DNA from: Hymenobacter rubidus
GTDB lineage: Bacteria; Bacteroidota; Bacteroidia; Cytophagales; Hymenobacteraceae
Assembly (NCBI RefSeq): GCF_016734815.1
Contig: NZ_JAERQF010000014.1
Span: 50,491-114,490 of the forward strand
Length of the DNA: 64,000 bases
Direction: 5' to 3'
The first letter of the stretch is position 1. The number at the start of each line of letters is the position of its first letter. The notes beneath the pieces are model-generated. The model saw nothing but the letters and a program-made list of their open reading frames with translations, did not search any database and had not been told where the DNA came from. A program made the position numbers and the translations under genes. Positions 25,533 to 34,322 of this stretch are shown piece after piece.

Positions 25533-25787
25533 TTATTTTTTCACCAGGTCCATGCCGCACTTGGGGCACTTGCCGGGCTCGTTGGCGATGACCTCCGGGT
25601 GCATGGTGCAGGTATAGGTTTCGGCGGCCACGCCCGGCCCGGGGTTGCCAGCCGGTTTGGCCGTGCTATCCGAGGCGGCGGTGGAAGTGGCCGATGTGGT
25701 GGTTTCGGCGCTGCCCTTATTATCGGAGCAGGCCGTGGTGGCGGCGAAGCTGGTGAGCACAAGGCCTAAAAACAGAAGCTTTTTCAT
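25533..25787 (-). CDS. Small lipoprotein with heavy-metal-binding domain
   Basis: 84 residues. Lipoprotein signal MKKLLFLGLVLTSFAATTAC (Cys20), a Thr/Ser/Ala-rich linker, then a single heavy-metal-binding domain YTCTMHPEVIANEPGKCPKC with GMDLVKK. The CxMHP...CPxCGM motif binds copper or related soft metals. It probably acts in the periplasm as a metal chaperone feeding the pump encoded just upstream. It lies 73 bp from the adaptor gene in the same orientation. The same domain occurs three more times in the two adaptors of this operon. Confidence 0.88.
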   Translation of the reverse strand: MKKLLFLGLVLTSFAATTACSDNKGSAETTTSATSTAASDSTAKPAGNPGPGVAAETYTCTMHPEVIANEPGKCPKCGMDLVKK

Positions 25788-25860
25788 GGGATAAAAATGG
25801 GGTGATTGAAAACAGGTGCCGGACCGCGGCCCCCAACGGATTACGGTTTGGATTGGAAGC

Positions 25861-27249
25861 CTACATGCTCATGCCATTCATGCTGTCGGTGGCGCCCTGG
25901 CGCAGGGAGTACTCGCTTTGCAGCAGGTAGGCCCCGGACACCACCACCTTTTCTCCAGCCCGCAGACCCGTTGTGATGGGTACACTGCTGGCCGAGCCCT
26001 CGCCCGTGCTCACCCGCACGCGGCGGTACTGCCGCTCGCCGGTCTGCGTCCAGAGGTAGCTGGCCTGCCCATCCCGAATCAGGGCTTCCACGGGCACGCG
26101 CAGCATGGTTTGGGCGGTGGATGCCGTCGTTGGGGCATCGAGCAGCACGTTGGCCTGCGCCCCCGGCAGCAGGCGGCCGTTGGGGTTGGCCAGCTGAATG
26201 CGGGCGAGCGTAACCTGGCTGCCACCGTTGAGCTCGGGGCTGAGAAAGACGACGTTGCCCCGAAACGAGCCGGACTCCCCGGCCACCTGCACCCTGACGG
26301 CCTTGCCCAACGGCAGCCGGGCCACGTCCCGTGGATAGAGCTGTGCTTCGACCCACACGGTGGACAGGTTGGTGAGCGTGACCAGCGGGCTGCCCTCGGT
26401 TACGTACTGGCCCTGCACCACGTCGAGGGTTTGCACGGTGCCGGTGGTCGGGCTGAAATACGTGACTACCGGGTTGGGCCGGCCCTGGGCGGCCAGTTGC
26501 TGCAGTTGGCCAGTTGTCATACCTAGCAGCCGTAGCTTCTGGCCCGCGGCCTCGGCAAATTGATGATAAGCCCCGCCCTGCTCGCGGCTTTGGGCCCGGG
26601 CCAGCAGGTACTCCTGCTGCAGGGCCTGCAGCTGTTCGCTGTATACGGAAAACAGGGGCGCGCCCCGATGCAACAGCTGTCCGGTCTGGCGCACGTACAA
26701 GTGTTCAATGCGCCCGGTCACCCGGCTGCTCACGCTCTCAGTTTGCAAAGCATCGGCGGTGATGGTGCCGGTTAGCACGGTGGGTGCGGGGCTTTCCGCA
26801 GGGTGGGTGCCGATGACCTGCGCGTGGATGTTGCCCAATAAGACCTGTTGCGCGGTTAGCGTCAGGTCCGCGCTGCTGGCCGACGCGCTGCCCGCGGGGG
26901 GCAGTTGAGCGGCCTGCTTCACCAGGTCCATGCCGCAGATGGGACAGAGGCCGGGTTTGGCTTGGTGTACCTGCGGGTGCATCGGGCAGGTGTACACGGC
27001 GGCGCTGGCGGCGGGCTTTCTGGCTGCCGGGGCCGACTTTATTGCAATCAGGGCCATGCCGCAGATAGGACACGGGCCGGGGGCTTCCGCGTGGACTTGT
27101 GGGTGCATGGAGCAGGTGTAATATACTTTCTCACCCACTGCCCCCGGGCTGGCGGGCTTGGTTTTCTGGCAAGCCGCGCTGCTCATTGCCACCAATAGCA
27201 CCAGCAGCCAGCGGCCGGCCCAACGCGCAAATGGGTGTGGCCTAGTCAT
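25861..27249 (-). CDS. cusB: RND efflux periplasmic adaptor with two heavy-metal-binding domains (CusB-like)
   Basis: 462 residues from ATG 27249. Lipoprotein signal ending SSAAC (near Cys27). Two metal-binding domains follow in tandem: YTCSMHPQVHAEAPGPCPIC and YTCPMHPQVHQAKPGLCPIC. Next comes a membrane-fusion-protein core: barrel-sandwich halves around a long hairpin (SVYSEQLQALQQEYLLARAQ), then a beta-barrel with TVWVEAQLYPRDVARLPLGK. It should bridge the CusA pump and the TolC channel and deliver Cu(I)/Ag(I). It overlaps the preceding adaptor gene by 8 bp. Tandem domains are unusual; CusB homologues normally have one or none. Confidence 0.9.
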   Translation of the reverse strand: MTRPHPFARWAGRWLLVLLVAMSSAACQKTKPASPGAVGEKVYYTCSMHPQVHAEAPGPCPICGMALIAIKSAPAARKPAASAAVYTCPMHPQVHQAKPGLCPICGMDLVKQAAQLPPAGSASASSADLTLTAQQVLLGNIHAQVIGTHPAESPAPTVLTGTITADALQTESVSSRVTGRIEHLYVRQTGQLLHRGAPLFSVYSEQLQALQQEYLLARAQSREQGGAYHQFAEAAGQKLRLLGMTTGQLQQLAAQGRPNPVVTYFSPTTGTVQTLDVVQGQYVTEGSPLVTLTNLSTVWVEAQLYPRDVARLPLGKAVRVQVAGESGSFRGNVVFLSPELNGGSQVTLARIQLANPNGRLLPGAQANVLLDAPTTASTAQTMLRVPVEALIRDGQASYLWTQTGERQYRRVRVSTGEGSASSVPITTGLRAGEKVVVSGAYLLQSEYSLRQGATDSMNGMSM

Positions 27250-28645
27250 GGAGAGTGGAATTTGTGGTGGACGAGGTTTGCAGGAAGCTTTCGCTGTCGA
27301 CCAAGTATTGGCCATTGGCAGCCACATCTTCCGTGCCGGTCAGGCCCTGCCGTACCAGTACTTGCGCGGCCGTGCGCTGGCCCACCTGCACCGTGATGGG
27401 CACGAAGTTTCGGCCGCGCCGCACAAAGGCTACCTGCCGGGTGCCCAGGTCCACGACGGCCGCGCTGGGCAGCCACCAGCCGTCATCCGTCGAGCTGATT
27501 ACGTGGGCCGTGAGTCGGGTGCCGCGCCGCAGCAGTCCCTGAGCATTGGGCAGGGACACGCGTACGGCCGGCGTGCTGGCTCCGGCCCGGTAGGTGGGCT
27601 CGACGAGTTCCACGCGGGCGGTGAGGGGATGAGTTGGGTCGCCATCCACAAGCACCCGCACCATCTGGCCGGGGCGCAGCTGCGCGACTTCGCCGGGGCC
27701 GGGCTGAAACAGGCCCCATACCTGTGCGGTGTTCATCACCTGAAACAGGGTTTGCCCGGTGCTCACGTAGCCGCCTTCCTGTAGCTTTAGCCCGGTGGTG
27801 GGGGCAGCAGTTGGAGCAGTTGCAGTTGCTGATTCGGCTCCTGAACCCATCACTGATGCGCTGCTCATGTCACCACCGTCCGCTGAGGCACTGGCTTCGG
27901 CCATGCCGGATGAGGACGGCGTTGCGAATGATGCCGCCACCGTGTTTTCCACTACGTACCCGTCGTAAGGGCTGAACACGGCTACCCGGTAGTCGGGGCG
28001 GCGGGTGCGGGCCAGGGCGCGCAATTGACTTTCGCTCAGGCCCAGCAGCCGCAGCTTTTGCCGGGCACCGTTGACCAAAACCGGGTTGTCGGCGTCATTA
28101 CCGAGCAGGAAGATGTACTCCTGCTCGGCCGTCACCAGCTCGGGGCTGTAGAGCTCCAGCAGGGTCTGGCCGCGGCGCACGGGCTGATAGTTGAAGCGGA
28201 CCCGCAGCCGCTCGATGCGGCCACTCACGCGGGCGGCCACCGCCCGGCTCCGGCGCGGGTCGTAGTCAACCACGCCGGGCAGGGTGAGGGTGTCGGCTGC
28301 AGCCCCGGAGGTAGGTCGCACCGTAGCAACACCCGACACCACGGACCCGTTGGGCGAGGTAACCAAATGGGTTAAACCCGCGCCGGCCGTATCGGCGGCG
28401 ACCTGGTTATCCCCGCTGGCCTTGGGCACCAGGTCCATGCCGCAGATAGGACATTGGCCAGGGGCGTCGCGCACGATTTGCGGATGCATCGGGCAGGTGT
28501 ACAGTTGAGCGGCAGCCGTGGACACGGGTTGCGCGGGGGCCTGCGCGGCCGGGCCATGGGACTTGCCCTTGCAGCCGGCCAGCAGCGAGAGCAGCAGCAC
28601 GCACCACGTCGCGTAGCGCAGCTTATTGCTCCAGTTCCTGGTCAT
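27242..28645 (-). CDS. cusB: RND efflux periplasmic adaptor with one heavy-metal-binding domain (CusB-like)
   Basis: 467 residues. Lipoprotein signal ending LLSLLAGC (near Cys25). One metal-binding domain YTCPMHPQIVRDAPGQCPIC is followed by the adaptor core: VDYDPRRSRAVAARVSGRIE, hairpin with ELYSPELVTAEQEYIFLLGN, and beta-barrel AQVWGLFQPGPGEVAQLRPG. A Ser/Ala-rich insertion of about 50 residues sits in the middle. It overlaps the upstream TolC gene by 23 bp and the downstream adaptor by 8 bp, so three genes are translationally coupled. Two different adaptors in one operon may form a mixed hexamer around the split CusA pump (inference). Confidence 0.9.
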   Translation of the reverse strand: MTRNWSNKLRYATWCVLLLSLLAGCKGKSHGPAAQAPAQPVSTAAAQLYTCPMHPQIVRDAPGQCPICGMDLVPKASGDNQVAADTAGAGLTHLVTSPNGSVVSGVATVRPTSGAAADTLTLPGVVDYDPRRSRAVAARVSGRIERLRVRFNYQPVRRGQTLLELYSPELVTAEQEYIFLLGNDADNPVLVNGARQKLRLLGLSESQLRALARTRRPDYRVAVFSPYDGYVVENTVAASFATPSSSGMAEASASADGGDMSSASVMGSGAESATATAPTAAPTTGLKLQEGGYVSTGQTLFQVMNTAQVWGLFQPGPGEVAQLRPGQMVRVLVDGDPTHPLTARVELVEPTYRAGASTPAVRVSLPNAQGLLRRGTRLTAHVISSTDDGWWLPSAAVVDLGTRQVAFVRRGRNFVPITVQVGQRTAAQVLVRQGLTGTEDVAANGQYLVDSESFLQTSSTTNSTLHD

Positions 28646-29888
28646 AGCGCACGTGTAAGTTTAGGAGTTCGGTTTGGGTATCGAGGTACTGCAGGCGGGC
28701 CTGCAGCCAGGTTTCGAGGGCTTCGACCACGGCCGGCAGCTGGGCCATATTCTGCTGGTAGGCCAGCAGCGTGACCTGGTAGTTCTTGCGCAGGGCGGGC
28801 AGGATGCCCTTCTCAAAGTTTTCGACCTGTTGGCGCTTGGTGCGCAAGTCCGATTGCAGGGTGGTGATGCGGCCGGCGGCTTCGGTGAGCAGGCTGGCCC
28901 GCTGCTGCTGCACGGCCTGCGCCTCGTAGCCCAGAGCGGCGGTGTTGGCCTTGTACTCGCGGGACGCCCACGGGGCAATGGGGATGGACACCATGCCCAT
29001 TACGGTGAACTGGTTGGGCGTGACGCCGAGGCCGTTCATGTGGTCGTAGCGCACCCCAAAGTCGGGCCGGCGGCGGTTGGCTTCCACGTTCTGGTTGAGC
29101 CGAAGCACGGCCAGCGAGCGGTCGAGGCTGCGCACGTCGCTGCGCCGGCGGGCCAGCGCGGCCGTGTCCGGGTAGGGTCCGGCAAACGCGGTGGGCAGTA
29201 GGGTGTCCACGGCAAACTCGCCCTCCGGGTCGCGGGCCATCAGGGTGTTGAGGGCAATGGTGCTCTGGCGCAGCTGCCCGTAGAGCTGCTGGTGGTCGTT
29301 GCCGTGCATGGCCACCCGCGCCTGGGCCTGGTAGATGCTGGCGAGCGTGCTCTGGTTGTAGGGGTAGCGGGCTTGCGCAATTTTGAGCAGGAACTCCAGC
29401 AGGCCGATGCTTTGGTCGAGGACGCCGAGCTTCTTTTCCAGCAGGACGCGGCCGTAGTAGAGGCTGCGGGCCTGGGCCCGTAGCTGGTTGAACATGGCCG
29501 TCTGGTCGGCCTGGTCCACGGCGGCCTGGCCGGCCAGGTACTCGCGCTTGGCGCGCTGCTTGGCGGGGTTGGGCAGCATCTGCTCCACGGACACCATTTG
29601 CATGCCCTCGCCCTGGCCGTTGTTCATCTCCTTGATGGGCCGCTGATTGTAGGGCGTCATCCAGTAGCCGGCGCTCACCTTGGGCGCTTCCCAGCTGCGG
29701 GCCCCCGCCACGGCGGCCTGCTTGGCCTGGGCGCGGTAGCCGTACTGGCGCAACGCCGGATTGCGGCCCTCCACGGCCCGCAGCACCGAGTCCAGCGGCA
29801 GCACCTGCTGCGCTTGAATGGGCCGTGTAGCCAACGTGAGCAGGGCGAGGAACCAGAATAGGTTGAATGCTTTCTTCATGATTCTCAT
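28623..29888 (-). CDS. TolC-family outer-membrane channel (CusC-like)
   Basis: 421 residues with a signal peptide (MKKAFNLFWFLALLTLATRP, cut after IQA). It has the helical TolC-family layout with a repeated structure: PLDSVLRAVEGRNPALRQYG near the N-terminus and an equivalent half at about 230. A long coiled helix (LTEAAGRITTLQSDLRTKRQ) is typical of the periplasmic barrel. It provides the outer-membrane exit of the copper efflux complex. It follows the pump gene by 3 bp and overlaps the next adaptor by 23 bp, so the operon order is pump, channel, adaptor, adaptor, lipoprotein, storage protein. Confidence 0.88.
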   Translation of the reverse strand: MRIMKKAFNLFWFLALLTLATRPIQAQQVLPLDSVLRAVEGRNPALRQYGYRAQAKQAAVAGARSWEAPKVSAGYWMTPYNQRPIKEMNNGQGEGMQMVSVEQMLPNPAKQRAKREYLAGQAAVDQADQTAMFNQLRAQARSLYYGRVLLEKKLGVLDQSIGLLEFLLKIAQARYPYNQSTLASIYQAQARVAMHGNDHQQLYGQLRQSTIALNTLMARDPEGEFAVDTLLPTAFAGPYPDTAALARRRSDVRSLDRSLAVLRLNQNVEANRRRPDFGVRYDHMNGLGVTPNQFTVMGMVSIPIAPWASREYKANTAALGYEAQAVQQQRASLLTEAAGRITTLQSDLRTKRQQVENFEKGILPALRKNYQVTLLAYQQNMAQLPAVVEALETWLQARLQYLDTQTELLNLHVRYDQELEQ

Positions 29889-29891
29889 GGC

Positions 29892-31784
29892 TTAATGCTT
29901 CACGTCCAGCACGTCCAGCTTGCCGAACTTGCGCAGCTCGTACTCCTTGGTCATCAGAAAAATCAGGGGCGTGACCAGCAGAATGTGGGTTGAGGAAGTG
30001 AACACCCCGCCAATCATGGGCAGCACAATGGGCAGCATCACATCCGAGCCCGTGCCCGTGGCCCACAGCACCGGCACCAGTCCGAACAGGGCCACCGAGA
30101 CGGTCATCAGCTTGGGCCGCAGCCGTTTGGCCGCCCCGTGAAACACGGCATCCCGCAGGTCCTGCTTGGTAATCGTCTCGCTGGAATTGCCCTTGGCGGC
30201 CACCAGCTGCTGCATGGCGTCGTTGAGGTAGATGACCATGATGACGCCCGTTTCCACGGCCAGCCCGAACAGGGCGATGAAGCCCACAGCCACGGCCACC
30301 GAGAGGTGTACGCCGTAGAAATACACCATGTAGGCCCCGCCAATCAGGGCGAAGGGAATGGTGACCAGACTCAGCAGCGCCTCCCGTACCGAGTGAAAGG
30401 CGAAGTACAGGCAGCCGAATATTACCAAAAGCACGATGGGTAGGATAAAGAGCAGCGTGCGTTGCGAGCTAATCAGGTTTTCGTACTGCCCGCTCCACTC
30501 TAGGTAGTAGCCAGCCGGCAGCTTGCCCTGCAGGCTCTGCACCCGCTGCATGGCCTCTTTCAAGGTGCCGCCCAGGTCCCGGTCGCGCACGTTGAAGAGC
30601 ACTGCCCCGCGCAGCTGCGCGTTCTCGGAGTTAATCATGGGCGGGCCGTTGACAAAGCGCAGCCGCGCCACCGCGGAGAGCGGTACCGGCCCGTAGGCCG
30701 TGGTTTGAATCGGGATGCGGCCCAGGGCGGCCACGCTGTTGCGGAAGTCCTCGGCTAGGCGCACGCTGATGCTGAAGCGCCGGCGCCCTTCCACGGTGGT
30801 GGCCACGGGCGCGCCGCCGATGGCCGTTTCCACCACCTCGTTGACTTGGTCCACGCTCAGCCCGTAGCGGGCCAGCTGCGGGCGGTCCACATCAATCTGC
30901 AGGTACTTGCCGCCGGTAATGGGGTCCACGTAGAGGTCCTGCACGCCGGGTACGCCGGTGAGCGCGGCTCTTACTCGTTGCGACACCTGTTCAATGGTAT
31001 CGAGCTGCTGCCCGTAGACTTTTACGCCCACATCGGTGCGCACCCCGGTGCTCAGCATGTTAATGCGGTTGATGATGGGCTGGGTCCAGCCGTTCACCAC
31101 GCCGGGAATCTGCAGCTTTTCATTCAGCTCGGCAATGAGTTTAGCCTTGGTCATGCCGGGCCGCCACTCGCTGCGGGGCTTGAGCTGGATGATGGTTTCT
31201 ATCATGCTCAGCGGGGCATTGTCGGTGGCCGTGCTGGCCCGGCCGGCCTTGCCGAGCACCCCGGCCACTTCGGGCACCTGCTTGATAATCTTGTCCTGCA
31301 CCTGCAGGATGCGCTTGACCTCCGTGTTGGACACGTCGGGCTGCGTGATGGGCATGAACAGAATCGAGCCCTCGTCGAGCGGGGGCATGAACTCGGTGCC
31401 CAGGCTCAGCAGCAGCGGGATGCTGATGGCCAGGAGCGCCAGGTTGATGGCGATAGTGGTTTTGCGCCAGGTCAGGCACCAGTTGATGAGCGGGGCGTAT
31501 ACCCGCTCCAGGCCCCGGTTGATGGGGTTTTGGTCCTCGGTCTTGAATTTGCCCTTCATAAAGAAGGATAGCAGCACCGGGGCCAGCGTCACGGCCAGCA
31601 CGGCGTCGATGAGCAGGATAAAGGTCTTCGTGTAGGCCAGCGGGTGGAACAGCTTACCCTCCTGCCCGGTGAGCAGGAACACCGGCAGGAAGGAGGCCAC
31701 GATGATGATGGTGGAGAAAAAGATGCCACGCGAAACCTGCTGGCTGGACTTCTCGATGATGGCGAGGCGCTCGTCGTTAGTCAT
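29892..31784 (-). CDS. cusA: CusA-type RND pump, C-terminal part (split gene)
   Basis: 630 residues from ATG 31784 (MTNDERLAIIEKSSQQVSRG). It is the second part of a CusA-like pump: TM5-6 (GIFFSTIIIVASFLPVFLLT), the second periplasmic loop with TEFMPPLDEGSILFMP, and TM7-12 ending with the C-terminal helices. Residues before the Met in the same frame (to 31898) are low-complexity and probably untranslated as part of this protein. Its ATG overlaps the stop of the N-terminal half (ATGACTAA, 31784-31777). The Cu(I)/Ag(I) subclass is inferred from the partner half and the copper-type neighbours. The two parts sum to ~1080 residues, near full CusA length. Confidence 0.85.
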   Translation of the reverse strand: MTNDERLAIIEKSSQQVSRGIFFSTIIIVASFLPVFLLTGQEGKLFHPLAYTKTFILLIDAVLAVTLAPVLLSFFMKGKFKTEDQNPINRGLERVYAPLINWCLTWRKTTIAINLALLAISIPLLLSLGTEFMPPLDEGSILFMPITQPDVSNTEVKRILQVQDKIIKQVPEVAGVLGKAGRASTATDNAPLSMIETIIQLKPRSEWRPGMTKAKLIAELNEKLQIPGVVNGWTQPIINRINMLSTGVRTDVGVKVYGQQLDTIEQVSQRVRAALTGVPGVQDLYVDPITGGKYLQIDVDRPQLARYGLSVDQVNEVVETAIGGAPVATTVEGRRRFSISVRLAEDFRNSVAALGRIPIQTTAYGPVPLSAVARLRFVNGPPMINSENAQLRGAVLFNVRDRDLGGTLKEAMQRVQSLQGKLPAGYYLEWSGQYENLISSQRTLLFILPIVLLVIFGCLYFAFHSVREALLSLVTIPFALIGGAYMVYFYGVHLSVAVAVGFIALFGLAVETGVIMVIYLNDAMQQLVAAKGNSSETITKQDLRDAVFHGAAKRLRPKLMTVSVALFGLVPVLWATGTGSDVMLPIVLPMIGGVFTSSTHILLVTPLIFLMTKEYELRKFGKLDVLDVKH

Positions 31785-33132
31785 GGCGGACGGGTTTAGG
31801 AGTGGAAAGGGAAGGGGCAGGCACGGATGGCGCACCGGGTAGCCCACCAGCTGCCGCTTCTTCCGCCGCCTGGTGCAGGGCCAGGTTGCGGTAGGCATTC
31901 TCCGCCATCACAATGCCGTTGTCGACGATGACGCCGATGGCCAGGGCAATGCCGGTGAGGGACATGATATTGGAGGAAATACCGAAGGCGTTGAGCAGAA
32001 TGAAGCTCGCAGCGATGGTAATCGGGATTTGCAGCAAGATGCTCAGGGCGCTGCGCCAGTGAAACAGGAACACCAGCACCACCAGTGACACCACGGCCAT
32101 TTCCTCCAGCAGCGTGTGCTTAATGTTGGCCACCGACTCCTCAATCAGCCCGCTGCGGTCGTAGACGATGTTGAACGACACGCCCGCCGGCAGTCCCTTG
32201 GCCACTTCGGTCATCTTGGCCTTCACGCGGGTTATCACGTCGTCGGCGTTCTCGCCGTAGCGCATCACCACGATTCCGCCTACCGCCTCGCCCTCGCCGT
32301 TGTGGTCGAAGATGCCCAGGCGACTTTCGCCGGTCATCTGCACCGTGCCCAGGTCCTTGAGGCGCAGCGGCACCCCACCGGGGCGGGTGAGCACCGGTAC
32401 GTTTTCCAGCGTGGCCACGTCCTGGATGTAGCCGCTGGTTTTGATGATGTAGCCGATGCCGGCCTGCTCGAACTTGCGCCCGCCGGCCTCGTTGTTGTTG
32501 CTGCGCACGGCGGCGAGCACCTGCGGCAGCGTCACGCTATAGTAAGTGAGTCTGGTGGGGTCCACTGTCACCTGGTACTCGGGCTGGAAGCCGCCGAAGC
32601 TGGCCACTTCGCTCACGCCCGGCACGGTTTGCAGGCCGAACTTCACGTACCAGTCCTGCAGAGCGCGCTGCTCGCCCAGGTCGAGCTTGGGGGCGTTGAG
32701 CGTGTACCAGAGCACGTGGCCCACGCCGGTGCCGTCGGGCCCGAGGGTGGGCGTGATGCCGGCCGGCAGCAGGCGTTGCGCGTAGTTAAGCCGCTCCAGT
32801 ACCCGTTCGCGGGCCCAGTAGATGTCGGTGTCGTCGGTGAAGATAACGTACACGAAGCTCATGCCGAACATGGAGGCGGCGCGCACGGCCTTCACCTGGG
32901 CCAGCCCCTGCAGGTTGGTCACCAGCGGGTAAGTCACCTGGTCTTCGATAATCTGCGGGCTGCGGCCCATCCACTCGGTGAAGACGATGACCTGGTTTTC
33001 GGACAGGTCGGGGATGGCGTCAATCTTGCTGGCCCGCACCGAAAACGCGCCCCACACGAGGAGCCCGGCGGCGACCAGCAGCACCAGCACCCGATTCCGC
33101 AGGGAAAAGGAAATGAGTTGCTCTATCATCAA
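31777..33132 (-). CDS. cusA: CusA-type RND pump, N-terminal part (split gene)
   Basis: 451 residues: TM1 (RNRVLVLLVAAGLLVWGAFS), the first periplasmic porter loop (IDAIPDLSENQVIVFTEWMG, GTGVGHVLWYTLNAP) and TM2-4. The TM4 motif LAIGVIVDNGIVMAENAYRN is the CusA (monovalent metal) type, not the CzcA DFG-DGA-VE type. After it comes a ~35-residue Ala/Pro-rich tail and a stop at 31777-31779. Full-length CusA would continue through a short cytoplasmic loop into TM5, which here is encoded in the overlapping -1/+1 frame. Either a genuine two-subunit pump or a frameshift in a tolerant linker. Confidence 0.85.
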   Translation of the reverse strand: MMIEQLISFSLRNRVLVLLVAAGLLVWGAFSVRASKIDAIPDLSENQVIVFTEWMGRSPQIIEDQVTYPLVTNLQGLAQVKAVRAASMFGMSFVYVIFTDDTDIYWARERVLERLNYAQRLLPAGITPTLGPDGTGVGHVLWYTLNAPKLDLGEQRALQDWYVKFGLQTVPGVSEVASFGGFQPEYQVTVDPTRLTYYSVTLPQVLAAVRSNNNEAGGRKFEQAGIGYIIKTSGYIQDVATLENVPVLTRPGGVPLRLKDLGTVQMTGESRLGIFDHNGEGEAVGGIVVMRYGENADDVITRVKAKMTEVAKGLPAGVSFNIVYDRSGLIEESVANIKHTLLEEMAVVSLVVLVFLFHWRSALSILLQIPITIAASFILLNAFGISSNIMSLTGIALAIGVIVDNGIVMAENAYRNLALHQAAEEAAAGGLPGAPSVPAPSLSTPKPVRHD

Positions 33133-33286
33133 GAAACAGCACTAAAGGAGAAGCGTCGGCAGGCCGAAAACCCCGGCAGGTACCAATGGACCCAAGGGCA
33201 CGAACGCGGGGGCGGCCGGTCACAGGGGGCTGGACGCACCAAAGCCCCAGCGCCAACCGGCGTGGGGAACCAATCAACCCGAAAGG

Positions 33287-33682
33287 CTAGACTAAAAAGG
33301 CATGTCCGCGCACGTAGGCCGGGCATTCGGGTGGCGGGGCCGCGTGGGCCAGCAAGTCAGCGGCCGGCTCATCGGCGGGGTAAGCTACTTGCGCGAGCTG
33401 CCACACCAGCCGCAGCACGGCCGGGGCCGGCACCGCGTCAGGAGCCTGCAGCTGGAAGTGGGCGGCAGAGAGTTTGACATCCTTGAGCGCGCTGCTCACC
33501 TTCTGGTCGTGGCAGCAGCCCGAAGCCGGCTTGCCCGTATCCTGGCAGCAGCAGTGCGTGTCGCTGCCCTGGGCCACTGAAACCGCCGTCAGCTCCTGCC
33601 CGCAGAAGTGCATGCTGTAGACCAGCCCAGGGCTGGACAGCAAGTAGCTAAAGAGCAGAAACAGGCTGACGAAACGCTTCAC
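33287..33682 (-). CDS. HYC_CC_PP-family Cys-rich exported protein
   Basis: 131 residues with a signal peptide (MKRFVSLFLLFSYLLSSPGL, then VYS). The mature protein starts MHFCGQELTAVSV and contains THCCCQDTGKPASGCCHDQK, matching the HYC...CC...PP pattern of a Bacteroidota family that sits beside metal-efflux operons. The C-terminus is Pro/Ala-rich. The Cys clusters suggest metal binding in the periplasm, but the family has no demonstrated function known to me. It is the first gene of the copper island, 154 bp upstream of the pump; a TACTTTGC box lies just upstream of its start (33717-33725). Confidence 0.8.
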   Translation of the reverse strand: MKRFVSLFLLFSYLLSSPGLVYSMHFCGQELTAVSVAQGSDTHCCCQDTGKPASGCCHDQKVSSALKDVKLSAAHFQLQAPDAVPAPAVLRLVWQLAQVAYPADEPAADLLAHAAPPPECPAYVRGHAFLV

Positions 33683-33829
33683 GTGGAGAACGGGCCCAGA
33701 CGGGCCAAAGGGATTTGCAAAGTACGGCAGTGGCTAACCGGAAGGTTTTACACCATTCGCGCCAAAAGGTATAACATTCGCGACACCTCGGCTAGTGCCC
33801 AATGGTGCCGGCAAGTTATCGTTGGTGGT

Positions 33830-34078
33830 TCACGCGGCAACTTCGGATTCAGCGTAAGCCAATTCCGGGGCGTTAGATTGGCTCACCCGCCGGACCGGGG
33901 CCATGCCCGTTTCACGCGTAGTGCTGGCGGGCAGGGTGATGGCCGGCAGCACAGGGGGATGAGCAGGCGTTTCCGCCTGCCAGCGGGCAACATCCTGCGG
34001 CGTATACTTTTTCCAGACGCCTTCCCGAAAGCAGGCTAGACAGCAGAACAGCAACCCGAATAAGACGCACAAACTCAT
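33830..34078 (-). CDS. Small exported or membrane protein, hypothetical
   Basis: 82 residues from ATG 34078: a hydrophobic Cys-rich N-terminus (MSLCVLFGLLFCCLACF) followed by a hydrophilic body (KKYTPQDVARWQAETPAHPP). It looks like a signal or lipoprotein anchor plus a short soluble tail. No family recognised. It lies alone between the copper island and the DUF305 region; overlapping frames on both strands are shorter or lack such features. The remaining sequence from 33683 to 34322 outside it shows no other coding region. Confidence 0.45.
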   Translation of the reverse strand: MSLCVLFGLLFCCLACFREGVWKKYTPQDVARWQAETPAHPPVLPAITLPASTTRETGMAPVRRVSQSNAPELAYAESEVAA

Positions 34079-34184
34079 GAATACGGCCGCAGAGAGTGCT
34101 CACCCGGAGCAGATGAGCCGTGTACCCCGCTGCTACAGAAAAAGTTGCCACCCGTTCAGCTTCCTCCCGGTAAGCCGGGGCGGG

Positions 34185-34214
34185 TTGTGTTTCCGGGCAT
34201 TCCCGCTACCTTTG
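34185..34214 (+). promoter_or_regulatory. Bacteroidota-type promoter TTG-N19-TACCTTTG
   Basis: TTG at 34185-34187, exactly 19 bases, then TACCTTTG at 34207-34214, the optimum spacing for the Bacteroidota housekeeping sigma. Transcription would begin near 34221 and run into a perfect hairpin and then a 56-codon ORF. Confidence 0.65.
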
Positions 34215-34253
34215 TTTACCTGTTAAGCGGTGGGATACCTACCGGGTGCAGTA

Positions 34254-34287
34254 GAAGGAGAACCGGCCACTCGGACGGTTCTCCTTC
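34254..34287 (+). terminator. Perfect 12-bp hairpin in the leader of the small ORF (attenuator or sRNA end)
   Basis: GAAGGAGAACCG (34254-34265) pairs with CGGTTCTCCTTC (34276-34287), 10-nt loop, followed by GTCTATTTTGG. The T run is weak, so it may act as an attenuator, as the end of a ~75-nt small RNA, or as a structured leader for the ORF at 34323. Confidence 0.5.
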
Positions 34288-34322
34288 GTCTATTTTGGGG
34301 CACTGCCATTCAGTTAATTGCC

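Noticed and set aside
28813..30066. 417-codon minus-strand frame overlapping the TolC gene
   Set aside because: A different frame of the same strand; Pro/Arg/Gly-rich shadow without a signal peptide.
33912..34151. 79-codon minus-strand frame overlapping the small exported protein
   Set aside because: No signal or family features; the overlapping 82-codon frame has a clear hydrophobic N-terminus.
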